Assembly (NCBI GenBank): GCA_965368405.1
Contig: CBDUMS010000003.1
Location: 1-64,000, forward strand
Source: S012-113 sp965368405
GTDB lineage: Bacteria > Bacteroidota > Bacteroidia > Cytophagales > Cyclobacteriaceae
Direction: 5' to 3'
DNA: 64,000 bases
In this document: positions 56,301 to 63,298 of the stretch, in pieces
Numbering within the stretch: position 1 is the stretch's first letter
How the letters are laid out: each line of letters opens with the position of its first letter
Program-made: the position numbers and the translations under genes
The notes under the pieces: generated by a model
Database searches by the model: none
Told to the model about the DNA's origin: nothing
The model's input: the letters and a program-made list of their open reading frames with translations, nothing else

Positions 56301-57128
56301 TTAAGCGCCTTAGAGAAGCTTGACAACGGAAGTGAAATCAAGGTAAGAATAACCAAGGAAAAGGGCATTATCATTGATTTTTCGGGCACATCTACAACAT
56401 CATTCGATAACCTAAACGCCACAGAAGCTATAGTAAATGGTGCTGTAATCTATGTTTTAAAACTCCTCATTGGAGGAGATATCCCACTCAATGAAGGCTT
56501 AACTCAAAATGTAAAGCTTATTATTCCGAAAGGAACAATACTTAATCCCAATTTTCCAGCGAGTGCATCGCATTGTCCTGCTGTAGTAGGAGGCAATACT
56601 GAGGTAAGTCAGCGATTGGTGGACACCTTACTTAAGGCATTTAATCTAGTTGCCTGCAGCCAGGGAACGATGAATAATTTCTTATTTGGCAATAATGAGT
56701 TTGGTTATTACGAAACAATCTGCGGCGGTACGGGAGCCGGAAATGGATTTAATGGCTCCGATGCGGTCCATCAACATATGACGAATACTCAAATTACCGA
56801 CCCAGAGATTCTTGAATACCGCTACCCCGTTGAGCTCAAAGAATTTAGTATAAGAAACGGCTCTGGAGGGACAGGCAAATGGCATGGTGGCAATGGGGTT
56901 GTTCGATCTTTTGTATTTAATGAACCAGTGGTTGCCACTATATTGGCGCAGCACCGTAAAGAGTTGCCCTATGGTTTAGAGGGTGGCGACAGCGGATTGG
57001 CAGGCAAGCAAGAAATTACATCAAACGATATTAGCACACCTATCGAAGGTGTTTCAACTTTCGAAGTACATAAAGGAGATTGCGTAACTATTTACACACC
57101 GGGAGGTGGCGGTTATGGATCGAAATAA
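53382..57128 (+). CDS. 5-oxoprolinase (hydantoinase A/B fusion)
   Basis: 1248 aa. ATP-dependent opening of 5-oxoproline to glutamate. HyuA part (about 1-690): DTGGTFTDCI at the N terminus, LGTTRGTNALLE, SGPAGGIVGAYA, MGGTSTDVSRI and GGGSICAV. HyuB part (about 725-1248): QRTALSVNIKERLDFSCAL, HIPVHLGSLG, NHPAYGGSHLPDV, NRAHHAEIGG and CGGTGAGNGF. Full length for the fused form. It recycles pyroglutamate from peptide or glutathione turnover, which fits the peptidase-rich neighbourhood. A ~60-residue stretch after DCIAKGP is richer in beta strands than in the forms I recall. Convergent with a lipoprotein gene, one base apart. Confidence 0.94.
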   Translation: MNKCWEISVDTGGTFTDCIAKGPNDQVSFIKVLSSGKVGGRAKSSISDNRLVIDLNYIDDNLYKGYYLEIPSANYTCRIAQNTANGLFETNEPLPNIGADELIYLYANEQAPILAARIATKTQLSDRLPEIKLRLGTTRGTNALLEFNGGKTALILTKGFKDFLEIGTQQRPDLFALNINKRKNLTQLIIEINESIDSSGVIKKSINESEILTCIQELKDNKVQSIAIAFKNSYQNDYHEILAAQFIQKELGSIPITSSAQLYPAIKYLTRTETAVVNAYLTPVLNNYLDDIGEKINRKNIKVMTSSGALSNLNSFNPKDSLLSGPAGGIVGAYASASALNANKVLTIDMGGTSTDVSRIDNGFDTVSEIEVGNAHLFTQAIAIETVAAGGGSICAVEEGRLMVGPASAGASPGPACYGNNGPITVTDLNLLSGRVDSDSFSFPLDTEAAKKGLQEILRTLLITHPDSEYDALISGFLAIANQKMADAIKKISINRGFNPKDYQLLGFGGAIGQHICDIAKLLGISSIIAPYNGSLLSAAGIAHALIEKSEIKQLLIPIDEKTQLLDAIEELKLIALDNIKQSGVPNASIDSIIIHLRLKGQDTTLDIPFTHYDKLKNDFKAAYLGVFGHWVEREIEVESIRVSAKEQSETHIETRQSNKSGSFIQHGTKKVLFTDEWQDAEIYEWPSNLISEEVIAGPAIIINPFTSIIINPGWTARLQNDQLIITNKKMDDGTAAKTIEAVELALYTNRFKSVAEQMGSLLQRTALSVNIKERLDFSCALLDKNGRLVVNAPHIPVHLGSLGICTRAVIAELGLNEGDVAITNHPAYGGSHLPDVTLIAPVYAKEELIGYVANRAHHAEIGGKAPGSMPADAANLAEEGVVISPMLLVNNGEPRWDQISTLLSNSRYPSRSVADNLADFQAALASIIEGQKSLIKITEQYGLGEVLSYMDQLSSKATRLVEDKFNELEFDELSALEKLDNGSEIKVRITKEKGIIIDFSGTSTTSFDNLNATEAIVNGAVIYVLKLLIGGDIPLNEGLTQNVKLIIPKGTILNPNFPASASHCPAVVGGNTEVSQRLVDTLLKAFNLVACSQGTMNNFLFGNNEFGYYETICGGTGAGNGFNGSDAVHQHMTNTQITDPEILEYRYPVELKEFSIRNGSGGTGKWHGGNGVVRSFVFNEPVVATILAQHRKELPYGLEGGDSGLAGKQEITSNDISTPIEGVSTFEVHKGDCVTIYTPGGGGYGSK

Positions 57129-57129
57129 A

Positions 57130-57822
57130 TTAAGCAGGCTCGTTCGTTCGTACCCAATACGAGATTAAAGCATCCTCTGGAACTGCAATTGCCTCGAAAA
57201 ACCGCTTAATTTTTCTAGGTGAGTTTAGCTCTTTACGGAATGAAACAAAGTCCTTTTGACGAAACAAAATATACACTTCACTAGCAGAATCGGGATTGGT
57301 ACCAATTCCAGCAACAGTAATGCCCATTTTCTCAAAAAAAGCTGAATTCTGGCTTACAAAGTCTATCCAATTCCTTTCTTCAGCATCGGTAAAGCTAATT
57401 GCAAAATAGTGTTTAGTTGGATTAGGTGTTTTATTATAATACTCAATTTTATAATAATTAGACATAGGGTCACCCTGCGCAGTACATTCATCAAGAAAAG
57501 ATTTAGATGACAATAGCTCTACTCTTTTTACCGCTTCATCATTCGTTTTAGAGCCTTCAAATACCAAATTAATATTGGGATCATCGACGTTACGTAGTGA
57601 AATGATTAAGCCTTTGGTCACTTTACTATAAGCACTTAACCATGCATTGAAGTCATCTACAAAAAACAATGTGCCGTTTACTAATCCAATATCATCCTGC
57701 TGCAAATCTGCAGATTTAAGAACGACCGTAGCACCTAAATCTCTGGTATCATTTAACTTACCTTCTGGCGTACATCCAAAAGTGAGCAATGTGCCGATAA
57801 AAAATAATGTAAATCGTGCCAC
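57130..57822 (-). CDS. Hypothetical lipoprotein
   Basis: 230 aa from a GTG start. Lipobox LTFGC near residue 17. The rest is mixed alpha/beta with many aromatic residues near SFTDAEERNWIDFVSQN; no known motif. The start codon lies 50 bases downstream of a minus-strand terminator and candidate structured RNA (57873-58004), so expression may depend on that element. Function unknown. Confidence 0.7.
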   Translation of the reverse strand: MARFTLFFIGTLLTFGCTPEGKLNDTRDLGATVVLKSADLQQDDIGLVNGTLFFVDDFNAWLSAYSKVTKGLIISLRNVDDPNINLVFEGSKTNDEAVKRVELLSSKSFLDECTAQGDPMSNYYKIEYYNKTPNPTKHYFAISFTDAEERNWIDFVSQNSAFFEKMGITVAGIGTNPDSASEVYILFRQKDFVSFRKELNSPRKIKRFFEAIAVPEDALISYWVRTNEPA

Positions 57823-57872
57823 GAATTAGTTTTTAATCACGAAAATATACTAAAAATTCAGATTAAATACTA

Positions 57873-57904
57873 AAGAAAAATGACTCCCATAACTGAGAGC
57901 CATT
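57873..57904 (-). terminator. Intrinsic terminator upstream of the lipoprotein gene
   Basis: On the minus strand AATGGCTCTC and GGGAGTCATT form a 10-bp stem (two G-T pairs) with a 6-base loop, followed by TTTTTCTTT. On the plus strand the same arms have two A-C mismatches, so the minus strand is the functional one. No protein gene precedes it on that strand; it follows the structured element at 57902-58004. Confidence 0.75.
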
Positions 57905-58064
57905 CTCCAAAACTTCGTTTTATACTTTGATGAACTATTTGAGGTGAAGCAAACCCCCAATCAAAGGTTAATAGCTTTCGCAGCGATTTGGTAACCTGGA
58001 GAATCTAATATTTTACTTATTATGAATAATATAAGGCTATAATTAGTTACTTTAAGTGCTTATT
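57902..58064 (-). ncRNA. Candidate structured RNA (riboswitch or sRNA)
   Basis: Predicted transcript from about 58064, after the -7 box TAGGTTTG, into the terminator at 57873. Stem P1 pairs 57902-57909 with 57997-58004 (ATTCTCCA/TGGAGAAT, 8 bp). It encloses three hairpins: about 57910-57921 (AAAC, triloop, GTTT), 57938-57965 (TTTGA/TCAAA) and 57966-57996 (GGTTA/TAACC with inner pairs). The last two follow each other and P1 with no linker bases. P1 shares three bases with the terminator stem. I cannot match it to a known class. Confidence 0.4.
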
Positions 58065-58070
58065 TTAAAG

Positions 58071-58078
58071 CAAACCTA
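58071..58078 (-). promoter_or_regulatory. -7 promoter box for the structured RNA
   Basis: On the minus strand TAGGTTTG matches TAnnTTTG exactly. It predicts a transcript start near 58064, giving a ~190-base RNA ending at the terminator at 57873. No clear -33 element is seen. Confidence 0.4.
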
Positions 58079-58089
58079 CCAACTTAGAA

Positions 58090-59175
58090 ATGACCCGATA
58101 TAAATCTTTGGATGTTTTTAGAGGCTTAACCGTAGCAGGAATGATCTTGGTAAATACACCCGGAAGTTGGGCCTATATCTATTCTCCTTTAACACATGCC
58201 GATTGGCATGGGTACACACCCACAGATCTGGTTTTTCCGTTCTTTTTAGTAGCCGTAGGCCTATCTATGTCATTTTCTTTTCAAAAGTTTGATGAGAGCT
58301 CTCAAAAATCTTTCTACATTAAAACAGTGCGCAGAACGCTGCTCATCTTTCTAATAGGCCTTGCGCTTAACGCCTTTCCATTTATCGGAAAGGATTTTAG
58401 TCAACTTAGAATAATGGGCGTCTTGCAACGCATAGCAATCGCCTATTTTATTGCTAGTATTATTGTTTATAACGTTCGTAACACTAAACAACTAATATTT
58501 TCAGCGGTTTCCATTCTCTTTACCTATTGGGTTATTCTTATTCTATTTGGCGGTGGTTCTCCCTATAGTTTAGAAAGCAATTTCGGCAGAACCCTAGATT
58601 TAATCATTCTAGGAGATGCCCACATGTGGCATGGCAAAAAGATCGCCTTCGATCCAGAAGGGATATTAAGTAGCTTTCCGGCAGCAGTCTCGGTAATAAG
58701 TGGCTACCTCCTGGGCCTTCTGATAAGAAATTACAAGGATTATGAATTGATTGCAAAAATCTTATTAATCTCCTGCCTTATAGTATTTATCGGTTATGCC
58801 TGGGGCCTACTTTTTCCAATTAATAAGTCATTATGGACCAGCAGCTACGTACTCGTGAGCTCTGGCATAGCCGGCATTATCCTAGGTCTTCTTATTTATA
58901 TTATCGACCACCGAAAGAAATCTCAGTGGGCGCTTCCTTTCGAAGTATTTGGACTTAACCCGCTAATCTCTTTTGTGTTATCTATTTTATGGGTTAAAAT
59001 CTATTTCCTAATAAGGATTGATGGAACGAGTACCTACGGATGGCTCTATCAGAACATTTTTAAGGATATCCTAAATCCTACCTTCGGCTCTTTGATTTTC
59101 GCAATTACGCACGTAGTTGGTGTTTGGATAATTGCTTACCTACTCTACAGAAAACGAATTGTAATCAAGCTTTAA
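58090..59175 (+). CDS. NagX-like membrane acyltransferase (DUF5009/HGSNAT type)
   Basis: 361 aa, about ten membrane helices. The N terminus SLDVFRGLTVAGMILVNTPG and the loop HADWHGYTPTDLVFPFFLVAVG are diagnostic for the COG4299/HGSNAT group, where the loop histidine carries acetyl from CoA to a sugar amine. Likely acetylates an amino sugar at the membrane; NagX-type members act in chitin/N-acetylglucosamine use. Convergent with the FNR-like gene. Confidence 0.88.
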   Translation: MTRYKSLDVFRGLTVAGMILVNTPGSWAYIYSPLTHADWHGYTPTDLVFPFFLVAVGLSMSFSFQKFDESSQKSFYIKTVRRTLLIFLIGLALNAFPFIGKDFSQLRIMGVLQRIAIAYFIASIIVYNVRNTKQLIFSAVSILFTYWVILILFGGGSPYSLESNFGRTLDLIILGDAHMWHGKKIAFDPEGILSSFPAAVSVISGYLLGLLIRNYKDYELIAKILLISCLIVFIGYAWGLLFPINKSLWTSSYVLVSSGIAGIILGLLIYIIDHRKKSQWALPFEVFGLNPLISFVLSILWVKIYFLIRIDGTSTYGWLYQNIFKDILNPTFGSLIFAITHVVGVWIIAYLLYRKRIVIKL

Positions 59176-59180
59176 TAAGA

Positions 59181-59891
59181 CTAATAAATACCTCCTATTC
59201 GCTGTAAGGCTTTAAGGTCTTGTATGTTGATTTTCCGACCATTTGTGGTGATAAGCTCTTCCTCTTTAAAATCATGAATAATTCTAATGAGCGTTTCGGT
59301 TGCCGTACCTACCATATTTGCCAGGCTTTCACGGGTTAGATTTATCTCGGTAGAAGTCAGTTCGCCATTACCATTATTGGTCGAATAAACGGAATCCAAT
59401 AGCACCAAGGTAGCCGCAGTTCTTTCTCGAACAGGCTTTTGGGCAATATCAGTTACCACATTGGTTAAGGTTATTACTTCCGAAGAGAGATCCTTGATTA
59501 AAGTGTTATTCAAAACCTTATCATTCTGAAAAGAATTTAAAAATTCTTCGCGTGGTATATGGCATGCCACAACCTCTTCCAAGGCTTCTACAGAGACGTG
59601 GTATAGAGAATCACTTAACATCGCTCTGTAACCTACCAAATCACCATCCTTAAGTATAGTAGTAATATGTTCCTTGCCCTGTTGGCCAAGCTTAAAAACT
59701 TTCACCTTCCCCGACTTTATACAATAAACACCCAATGGCCGGGTGCCTTCCTGTATTAATCGTTGTCCTTTCTTATATAGATTACAGGTTTTTGTAGAAT
59801 CGATGGCTTCAAGAGAATCATCGTTAATCCCATGTAATTTTCCGTGATACCTTGTCAGGCAATCACGGCAGTGAGAACTAGAATGTGACAT
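59181..59891 (-). CDS. Crp/Fnr-family regulator with FNR-type cysteines
   Basis: 236 aa. Cyclic-nucleotide-like sensor domain (about 20-135) and C-terminal HTH (LTRESLANMVGTATETLIRII). Cysteines at 8, 11, 36 and 110 resemble the set that holds an oxygen-sensitive 4Fe-4S cluster in FNR; Cys110 in VACHIP aligns with FNR Cys122. The recognition helix keeps the Glu and Arg of FNR (ETLIR versus ETISR) but has Ile for Ser. So it is probably an anaerobic/oxidative regulator; cluster binding is inference. Two matching DNA boxes lie in the nearby intergenic region. Confidence 0.88.
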   Translation of the reverse strand: MSHSSSHCRDCLTRYHGKLHGINDDSLEAIDSTKTCNLYKKGQRLIQEGTRPLGVYCIKSGKVKVFKLGQQGKEHITTILKDGDLVGYRAMLSDSLYHVSVEALEEVVACHIPREEFLNSFQNDKVLNNTLIKDLSSEVITLTNVVTDIAQKPVRERTAATLVLLDSVYSTNNGNGELTSTEINLTRESLANMVGTATETLIRIIHDFKEEELITTNGRKINIQDLKALQRIGGIY

Positions 59892-59908
59892 ATAGCGGTC
59901 GTTTTGTT

Positions 59909-59916
59909 CAAAATTA
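59909..59916 (-). promoter_or_regulatory. -7 promoter box for the FNR-like gene
   Basis: On the minus strand TAATTTTG matches TAnnTTTG exactly, 17 bases before the ATG. TTCG lies 20 bases upstream (three of four matches to TTTG). Confidence 0.5.
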
Positions 59917-59943
59917 ACAAAAAGACTGCAATTACACGAAATG

Positions 59944-59964
59944 AAATCCTAGAAAAATCCTAGA
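59944..59964. repeat. Tandem direct repeat upstream of the FNR-like gene
   Basis: AAATCCTAGA occurs twice with a spacing of 11 bases (59944-59953 and 59955-59964), one helical turn, between the hydroxylase stop and the FNR-like promoter. It could be an operator for an unknown activator. Confidence 0.4.
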
Positions 59965-59968
59965 ATTC

Positions 59969-60634
59969 TCAGTCGTCTTTAGGTTGTGTTCCAAAAACCA
60001 CATCCCAAAGATTTGTCGACACCCCAAAGGCTTTGCTTTCAGGGTATTTATAGTGGTGCAAGGCATGCCATTTCCATAGTCTGTTTAATGGCGCAAAGCT
60101 TGGTGGCTTAAATAAATGCTGCATGTAGTGCAACGAGATATAGAGCACATAACCAAATAAGAATCCTGGAAAAAAGGCAAAAGCAAAATTTTGCATAATG
60201 AGATAAAATATGCCAAAAAAGATTGAAATCAAGACAAGTGCTGGAACCGGAGGCATCGCTAAACGCGTCGGGTCTTTAGGGTATTGATGGTGAATACCAT
60301 GTCCCATATGTTGGATTTTAAGCAATGTTTTGTTCTCAGTTTTAACATGATATAGCCATCGATGAACCCAATATTCCGCTAGCGTCCAGGTAACCCAGCC
60401 ACCAAAGAACAATCCTAAATATCCAAGGATCGTAAACTGAACACCAGGAATTCCGTCGAAAATTGGGTACCAAGCCATTAATATAAAAAATGCAATTATT
60501 AACAGATGCATGGTAACCGGGATCGATATATGTGTCCTGGTAAGTTTTTCCATAAAACCTGTCTTGAAAAGATTGTCAGTACCGACGTTTTTTGGTTTAA
60601 GGTGCTCCGGAATTCGATCAAATTGCTTTTCCAT
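59969..60634 (-). CDS. Fatty acid hydroxylase (FA2H-like)
   Basis: 221 aa from ATG at 60634. Four to five membrane helices and the di-iron histidine clusters of the fatty acid hydroxylase family: HRWLYH, HMGHGIHH, HYMQH and HALHH. The order and GIHHQYPKD resemble fatty acid 2-hydroxylases (Scs7/FA2H), which hydroxylate sphingolipid acyl chains; in Cytophagia this may serve sphingo- or sulfonolipids (inference). An ATG at 60691 would add 19 atypical residues and lies inside the FNR-like box, so it is rejected. Predicted to be oxygen-dependent and to be under FNR-like control. Confidence 0.85.
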   Translation of the reverse strand: MEKQFDRIPEHLKPKNVGTDNLFKTGFMEKLTRTHISIPVTMHLLIIAFFILMAWYPIFDGIPGVQFTILGYLGLFFGGWVTWTLAEYWVHRWLYHVKTENKTLLKIQHMGHGIHHQYPKDPTRLAMPPVPALVLISIFFGIFYLIMQNFAFAFFPGFLFGYVLYISLHYMQHLFKPPSFAPLNRLWKWHALHHYKYPESKAFGVSTNLWDVVFGTQPKDD

Positions 60635-60677
60635 AGTACTTTTTTTACAAAAATCAATTTTCACAGCTTTATGAACT

Positions 60678-60691
60678 ATGATATAAATCAT
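60678..60691. promoter_or_regulatory. FNR-like box, hydroxylase side
   Basis: ATGAT-ATAA-ATCAT, close to the FNR consensus TTGAT-N4-ATCAA. The centre is about 42 bases from the predicted transcription start of the hydroxylase gene, based on a 7/8 -7 box GATTTTTG on the minus strand at 60648-60655. Confidence 0.55.
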
Positions 60692-60792
60692 GATCTAGCT
60701 AATTCTTTAATAGAAAACAGACGATTTATATACCGAGCAAACGGTTCTATGCATTCATCTACCTTATGTAAAGGAGTTAATCATATTTAAGC

Positions 60793-60806
60793 ATGATGAA
60801 GATCAT
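60793..60806. promoter_or_regulatory. FNR-like box, YeeE side
   Basis: ATGAT-GAAG-ATCAT. The centre is 41.5 bases from a predicted start at 60841, given a 7/8 -7 box TAATTTTA at 60828-60835. This is the classic class II activator position. Confidence 0.55.
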
Positions 60807-60860
60807 ATTTTGAGTGAGTAAAATTTGTAATTTTAGCAGTCTCAACTAAATATTTATATT

Positions 60861-61502
60861 ATGTACGAATATATGCTTCAGGTACAGGAGTTCATCAGTC
60901 AGCCCTGGCCCTGGTGGATGGGTGGAATTGTAATTGGGTCTACCCTATTCATCTTATTTTTCTTTGGTAAAGAATTTGGCTTATCAGCAAATTTAAGGAT
61001 TATGTGCGCAGCTGACGGAGCTGGTGACTATGCTGACTTTTTCGATTTCGATTGGGGTAAGCAAGGCTGGAACCTAATGGTTGCCTTAGGGGCGTTGTTT
61101 GGCGCCTATATTGCAGCAAATTACTTTGGTGGTGATTATCAAGCACACATCTCGCCAGCTGCTGTAGAAACCTTAAATCAAATTGCAGGCGATGATATTC
61201 TGACCTACGGTAACGTGCCTTTAATTCCCGGAAAAGATGTTAATCATACGAATGTCCCAGAATTTTGGGAAATCTATTCATGGAAATCGCTTTTCTCTGC
61301 AAGGGGTATAATAATTATAGTGCTTGGGGGTTTTTTAATTGGCTTTGGAGCCAGATATGCAGGGGGTTGCACCTCTGGTCATGCAATATCCGGACTGGCA
61401 GACTTACAACTTCCTTCATTGGTGGCGGTGATTGGCTTCTTCGTAGGTGGATTAATCATGACTTGGTTTATCCTGCCCCATATTTTAACTATTGGCTTTT
61501 AA
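60861..61502 (+). CDS. YeeE/YedE-type transporter, N-terminal half
   Basis: 213 aa, about five membrane helices. GGCTSGHAISG near residue 170 carries the conserved cysteine of the YeeE/YedE (thiosulfate/sulfur transport) family. Only half of the E. coli protein is present; the other half is the next gene. Together they should form a small membrane channel for a reduced sulfur compound. It starts 55 bases after the FNR-like box. Confidence 0.88.
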   Translation: MYEYMLQVQEFISQPWPWWMGGIVIGSTLFILFFFGKEFGLSANLRIMCAADGAGDYADFFDFDWGKQGWNLMVALGALFGAYIAANYFGGDYQAHISPAAVETLNQIAGDDILTYGNVPLIPGKDVNHTNVPEFWEIYSWKSLFSARGIIIIVLGGFLIGFGARYAGGCTSGHAISGLADLQLPSLVAVIGFFVGGLIMTWFILPHILTIGF

Positions 61503-61513
61503 TCTGAAATATT

Positions 61514-61927
61514 ATGAAACTATTTAAATATATAATCGTCGGCTTCTTCTTTGGTTTTGGAATGTGGAAGCTTGAAGCTATCTCAACTTTCAGAATTATT
61601 GAAATGTTCCATTTCCAGTCCTTTCATATGTATGGGATCATCATGACGGGCGTTGGTGCAGGTTTATTGATAACTCAGCTTTTTAAACGTGGCAAAATCA
61701 AAACTATAGAAGGAATTGATAAGCAGTTTAACGATAAAGACAGAACATGGCCCCGTTACATTATTGGGGGTATAATTTTTGGTATGGGCTGGGCTTTAAC
61801 AGGTGTTTGCTCCGGCATGATGTTCGTACTCCTTGGCGCTGGTTATACCGTTTTTGTGGTGTTTTTAGCTGCCGCCATGCTAGGAACCTTCACTTATGGT
61901 GCACTAAGAAAATGGTTGCCTCATTAA
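61514..61927 (+). CDS. YeeE/YedE-type transporter, C-terminal half (DUF6691)
   Basis: 137 aa, four membrane helices, with the second conserved cysteine in TGVCSGMMFVLLGAG and the opening FGFGMWKLEA. Members of the DUF6691 group pair with a YeeE half-protein. Ends before a strong terminator (61958-61993). Confidence 0.87.
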   Translation: MKLFKYIIVGFFFGFGMWKLEAISTFRIIEMFHFQSFHMYGIIMTGVGAGLLITQLFKRGKIKTIEGIDKQFNDKDRTWPRYIIGGIIFGMGWALTGVCSGMMFVLLGAGYTVFVVFLAAAMLGTFTYGALRKWLPH

Positions 61928-61957
61928 TATTATTCTAACCAATAACCTACATTTACA

Positions 61958-61993
61958 GGCTGTTTCGCAATAAGGCGGAACAGCCCTTTTTTT
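61958..61993 (+). terminator. Intrinsic terminator touching the next start codon
   Basis: GGCTGTTTCGC and GCGGAACAGCC form an 11-bp stem with one G-T pair and a 6-base loop, followed by C and seven T. The run of T ends exactly at the ATG of the DUF1571 gene (61994). It should end the YeeE transcript. A near -7 box (TACATTTA at 61948-61955) would start a transcript inside the stem at about 61961. Confidence 0.85.
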
Positions 61994-62836
61994 ATGAGTA
62001 AGATTCGTTTTTTCTTCGTCGCAATCACCTTCTTGTTTATTGGCTTTAACAGCTTTGCCCAGTCGCCTGCATACTTAATTCGTGAAATGATAAAAAGCGC
62101 TGCAAAGCTGCAAGGGTTCACGGCCGAGATTACCAAGGAAGAACGTATTGATGGAGAAATGACAAAGCAGATTACTGATGTAAAGCTAATTCGCCAGCCT
62201 TTTCAGCTTTACCTCTATCAACAATATCCAAAAAAAGGCGTTGAAGTTCTTATCAGGAAGGATAATGATAAGCCCCTTATCAACCCTAACGCCTTCCCCT
62301 GGTTTAACCTAAACCTAGACCCTTACGGGCCTCTAATGAGAAAGAACCAGCATCATACCGTTTATGATAGTGGCTTTGATCTCATGGTTGATATTTTAAG
62401 TAAAGAGCTCTCTAAAATAGGCCCAGATACTGCAGAATATATATTTAATGAAGGTTTGGTCGAATGGCAAAACCGACCTGCTTATCAAATTGAATTTATT
62501 AATGCAGATTTTGGTTTTAACTTATATAAAGTACAAATGGGTGAAGACCTGAACGCCATAGCACAGAAATTAAATATTAGTGAGTATGCCATACTTGAGC
62601 GTAACGAGGAAATTAACTTTTACGATGATGTGTCCCCTGGCCAGGAAATAAAGGTGCCCTCGAGCTACGCAAAAAAAATGATCTTATACATTGATAAGGA
62701 ATACATGTTACCTCTTGTGATTAAAGTCTACGACGACAAAGGCATATATGAGCAATATGCCTATAAGAATTTCGTGCTAAACCCAGATTTCAAAGAAGGT
62801 GAATTCCAGGGTGATTATCCTGATTATGGATTTTAA
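61994..62836 (+). CDS. DUF1571 protein with an inserted LysM domain
   Basis: 280 aa. Signal peptide ending FAQ, then DUF1571-type beta structure (residues 30-170) interrupted by a LysM domain at about 178-222 (MGEDLNAIAQKLNISEYAILERN, VSPGQEIKVP). The last ~60 residues return to the DUF1571 part. LysM binds peptidoglycan or chitin-type glycans, so the protein is likely periplasmic and wall-attached. The ATG starts directly after the terminator T run; bcp follows 3 bases later. Confidence 0.82.
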   Translation: MSKIRFFFVAITFLFIGFNSFAQSPAYLIREMIKSAAKLQGFTAEITKEERIDGEMTKQITDVKLIRQPFQLYLYQQYPKKGVEVLIRKDNDKPLINPNAFPWFNLNLDPYGPLMRKNQHHTVYDSGFDLMVDILSKELSKIGPDTAEYIFNEGLVEWQNRPAYQIEFINADFGFNLYKVQMGEDLNAIAQKLNISEYAILERNEEINFYDDVSPGQEIKVPSSYAKKMILYIDKEYMLPLVIKVYDDKGIYEQYAYKNFVLNPDFKEGEFQGDYPDYGF

Positions 62837-62839
62837 ATT

Positions 62840-63298
62840 ATGAAAATAACCATCGGTGATAAAGCACCTGAATTTGAACTTGAAGACCAAAAAGGCAATC
62901 TCTTTAAATTAAAAGACCATATAGGCCAGGATAATATCCTGATTTACTTTTATCCAAAAGATGAAACTCCGGGTTGTACGAAGGAAGCCTGTAGTTTTCA
63001 GGACAATTTAAGTGAGTTTACATCCTTGGATTGTACCGTTGTGGGCATAAGCGGCGATAGTTTAAAAAGTCATAAGAGATTTGCTGCAAAGAACGATTTA
63101 ACATTCTCAATACTAAGCGACCGGAAGAATAAAGTACGAAAGCTGTATGGCGTAAAACCAGCTATTCCAGGAGTATTGCCGGGAAGAAAAACATATTTAG
63201 TGGATAAAAAGGGTTATATTACCCATATTACTGAACATCAATTTAAACCATTATTACACATCAAAGAGGCTTTAAGTATCCTTAAAAATGGCCATTAG
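62840..63298 (+). CDS. bcp: Thiol peroxidase BCP (bacterioferritin comigratory protein)
   Basis: 152 aa atypical 2-Cys peroxiredoxin. The peroxidatic Cys46 lies in TPGCTKEACSF and the resolving Cys51 in the same segment. It reduces peroxides with thioredoxin. Cytoplasmic. It overlaps the following NTF2-like gene by 11 bases. Confidence 0.95.
   Translation: MKITIGDKAPEFELEDQKGNLFKLKDHIGQDNILIYFYPKDETPGCTKEACSFQDNLSEFTSLDCTVVGISGDSLKSHKRFAAKNDLTFSILSDRKNKVRKLYGVKPAIPGVLPGRKTYLVDKKGYITHITEHQFKPLLHIKEALSILKNGH

Noticed and set aside
57893..57900. CTGAGAG on the plus strand, resembling part of a TPP riboswitch
   Set aside because: The other conserved THI-box parts are missing and the terminator is on the minus strand.
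57902..58064. 6S RNA, RNase P, SRP or tmRNA identity for the structured RNA
   Set aside because: Size fits 6S, but 5' and 3' ends do not pair into a long rod and none of the conserved motifs of the other RNAs are present.
60635..60691. Longer start for the fatty acid hydroxylase
   Set aside because: The added 19 residues are atypical and cover the FNR-like box and the -7 box.
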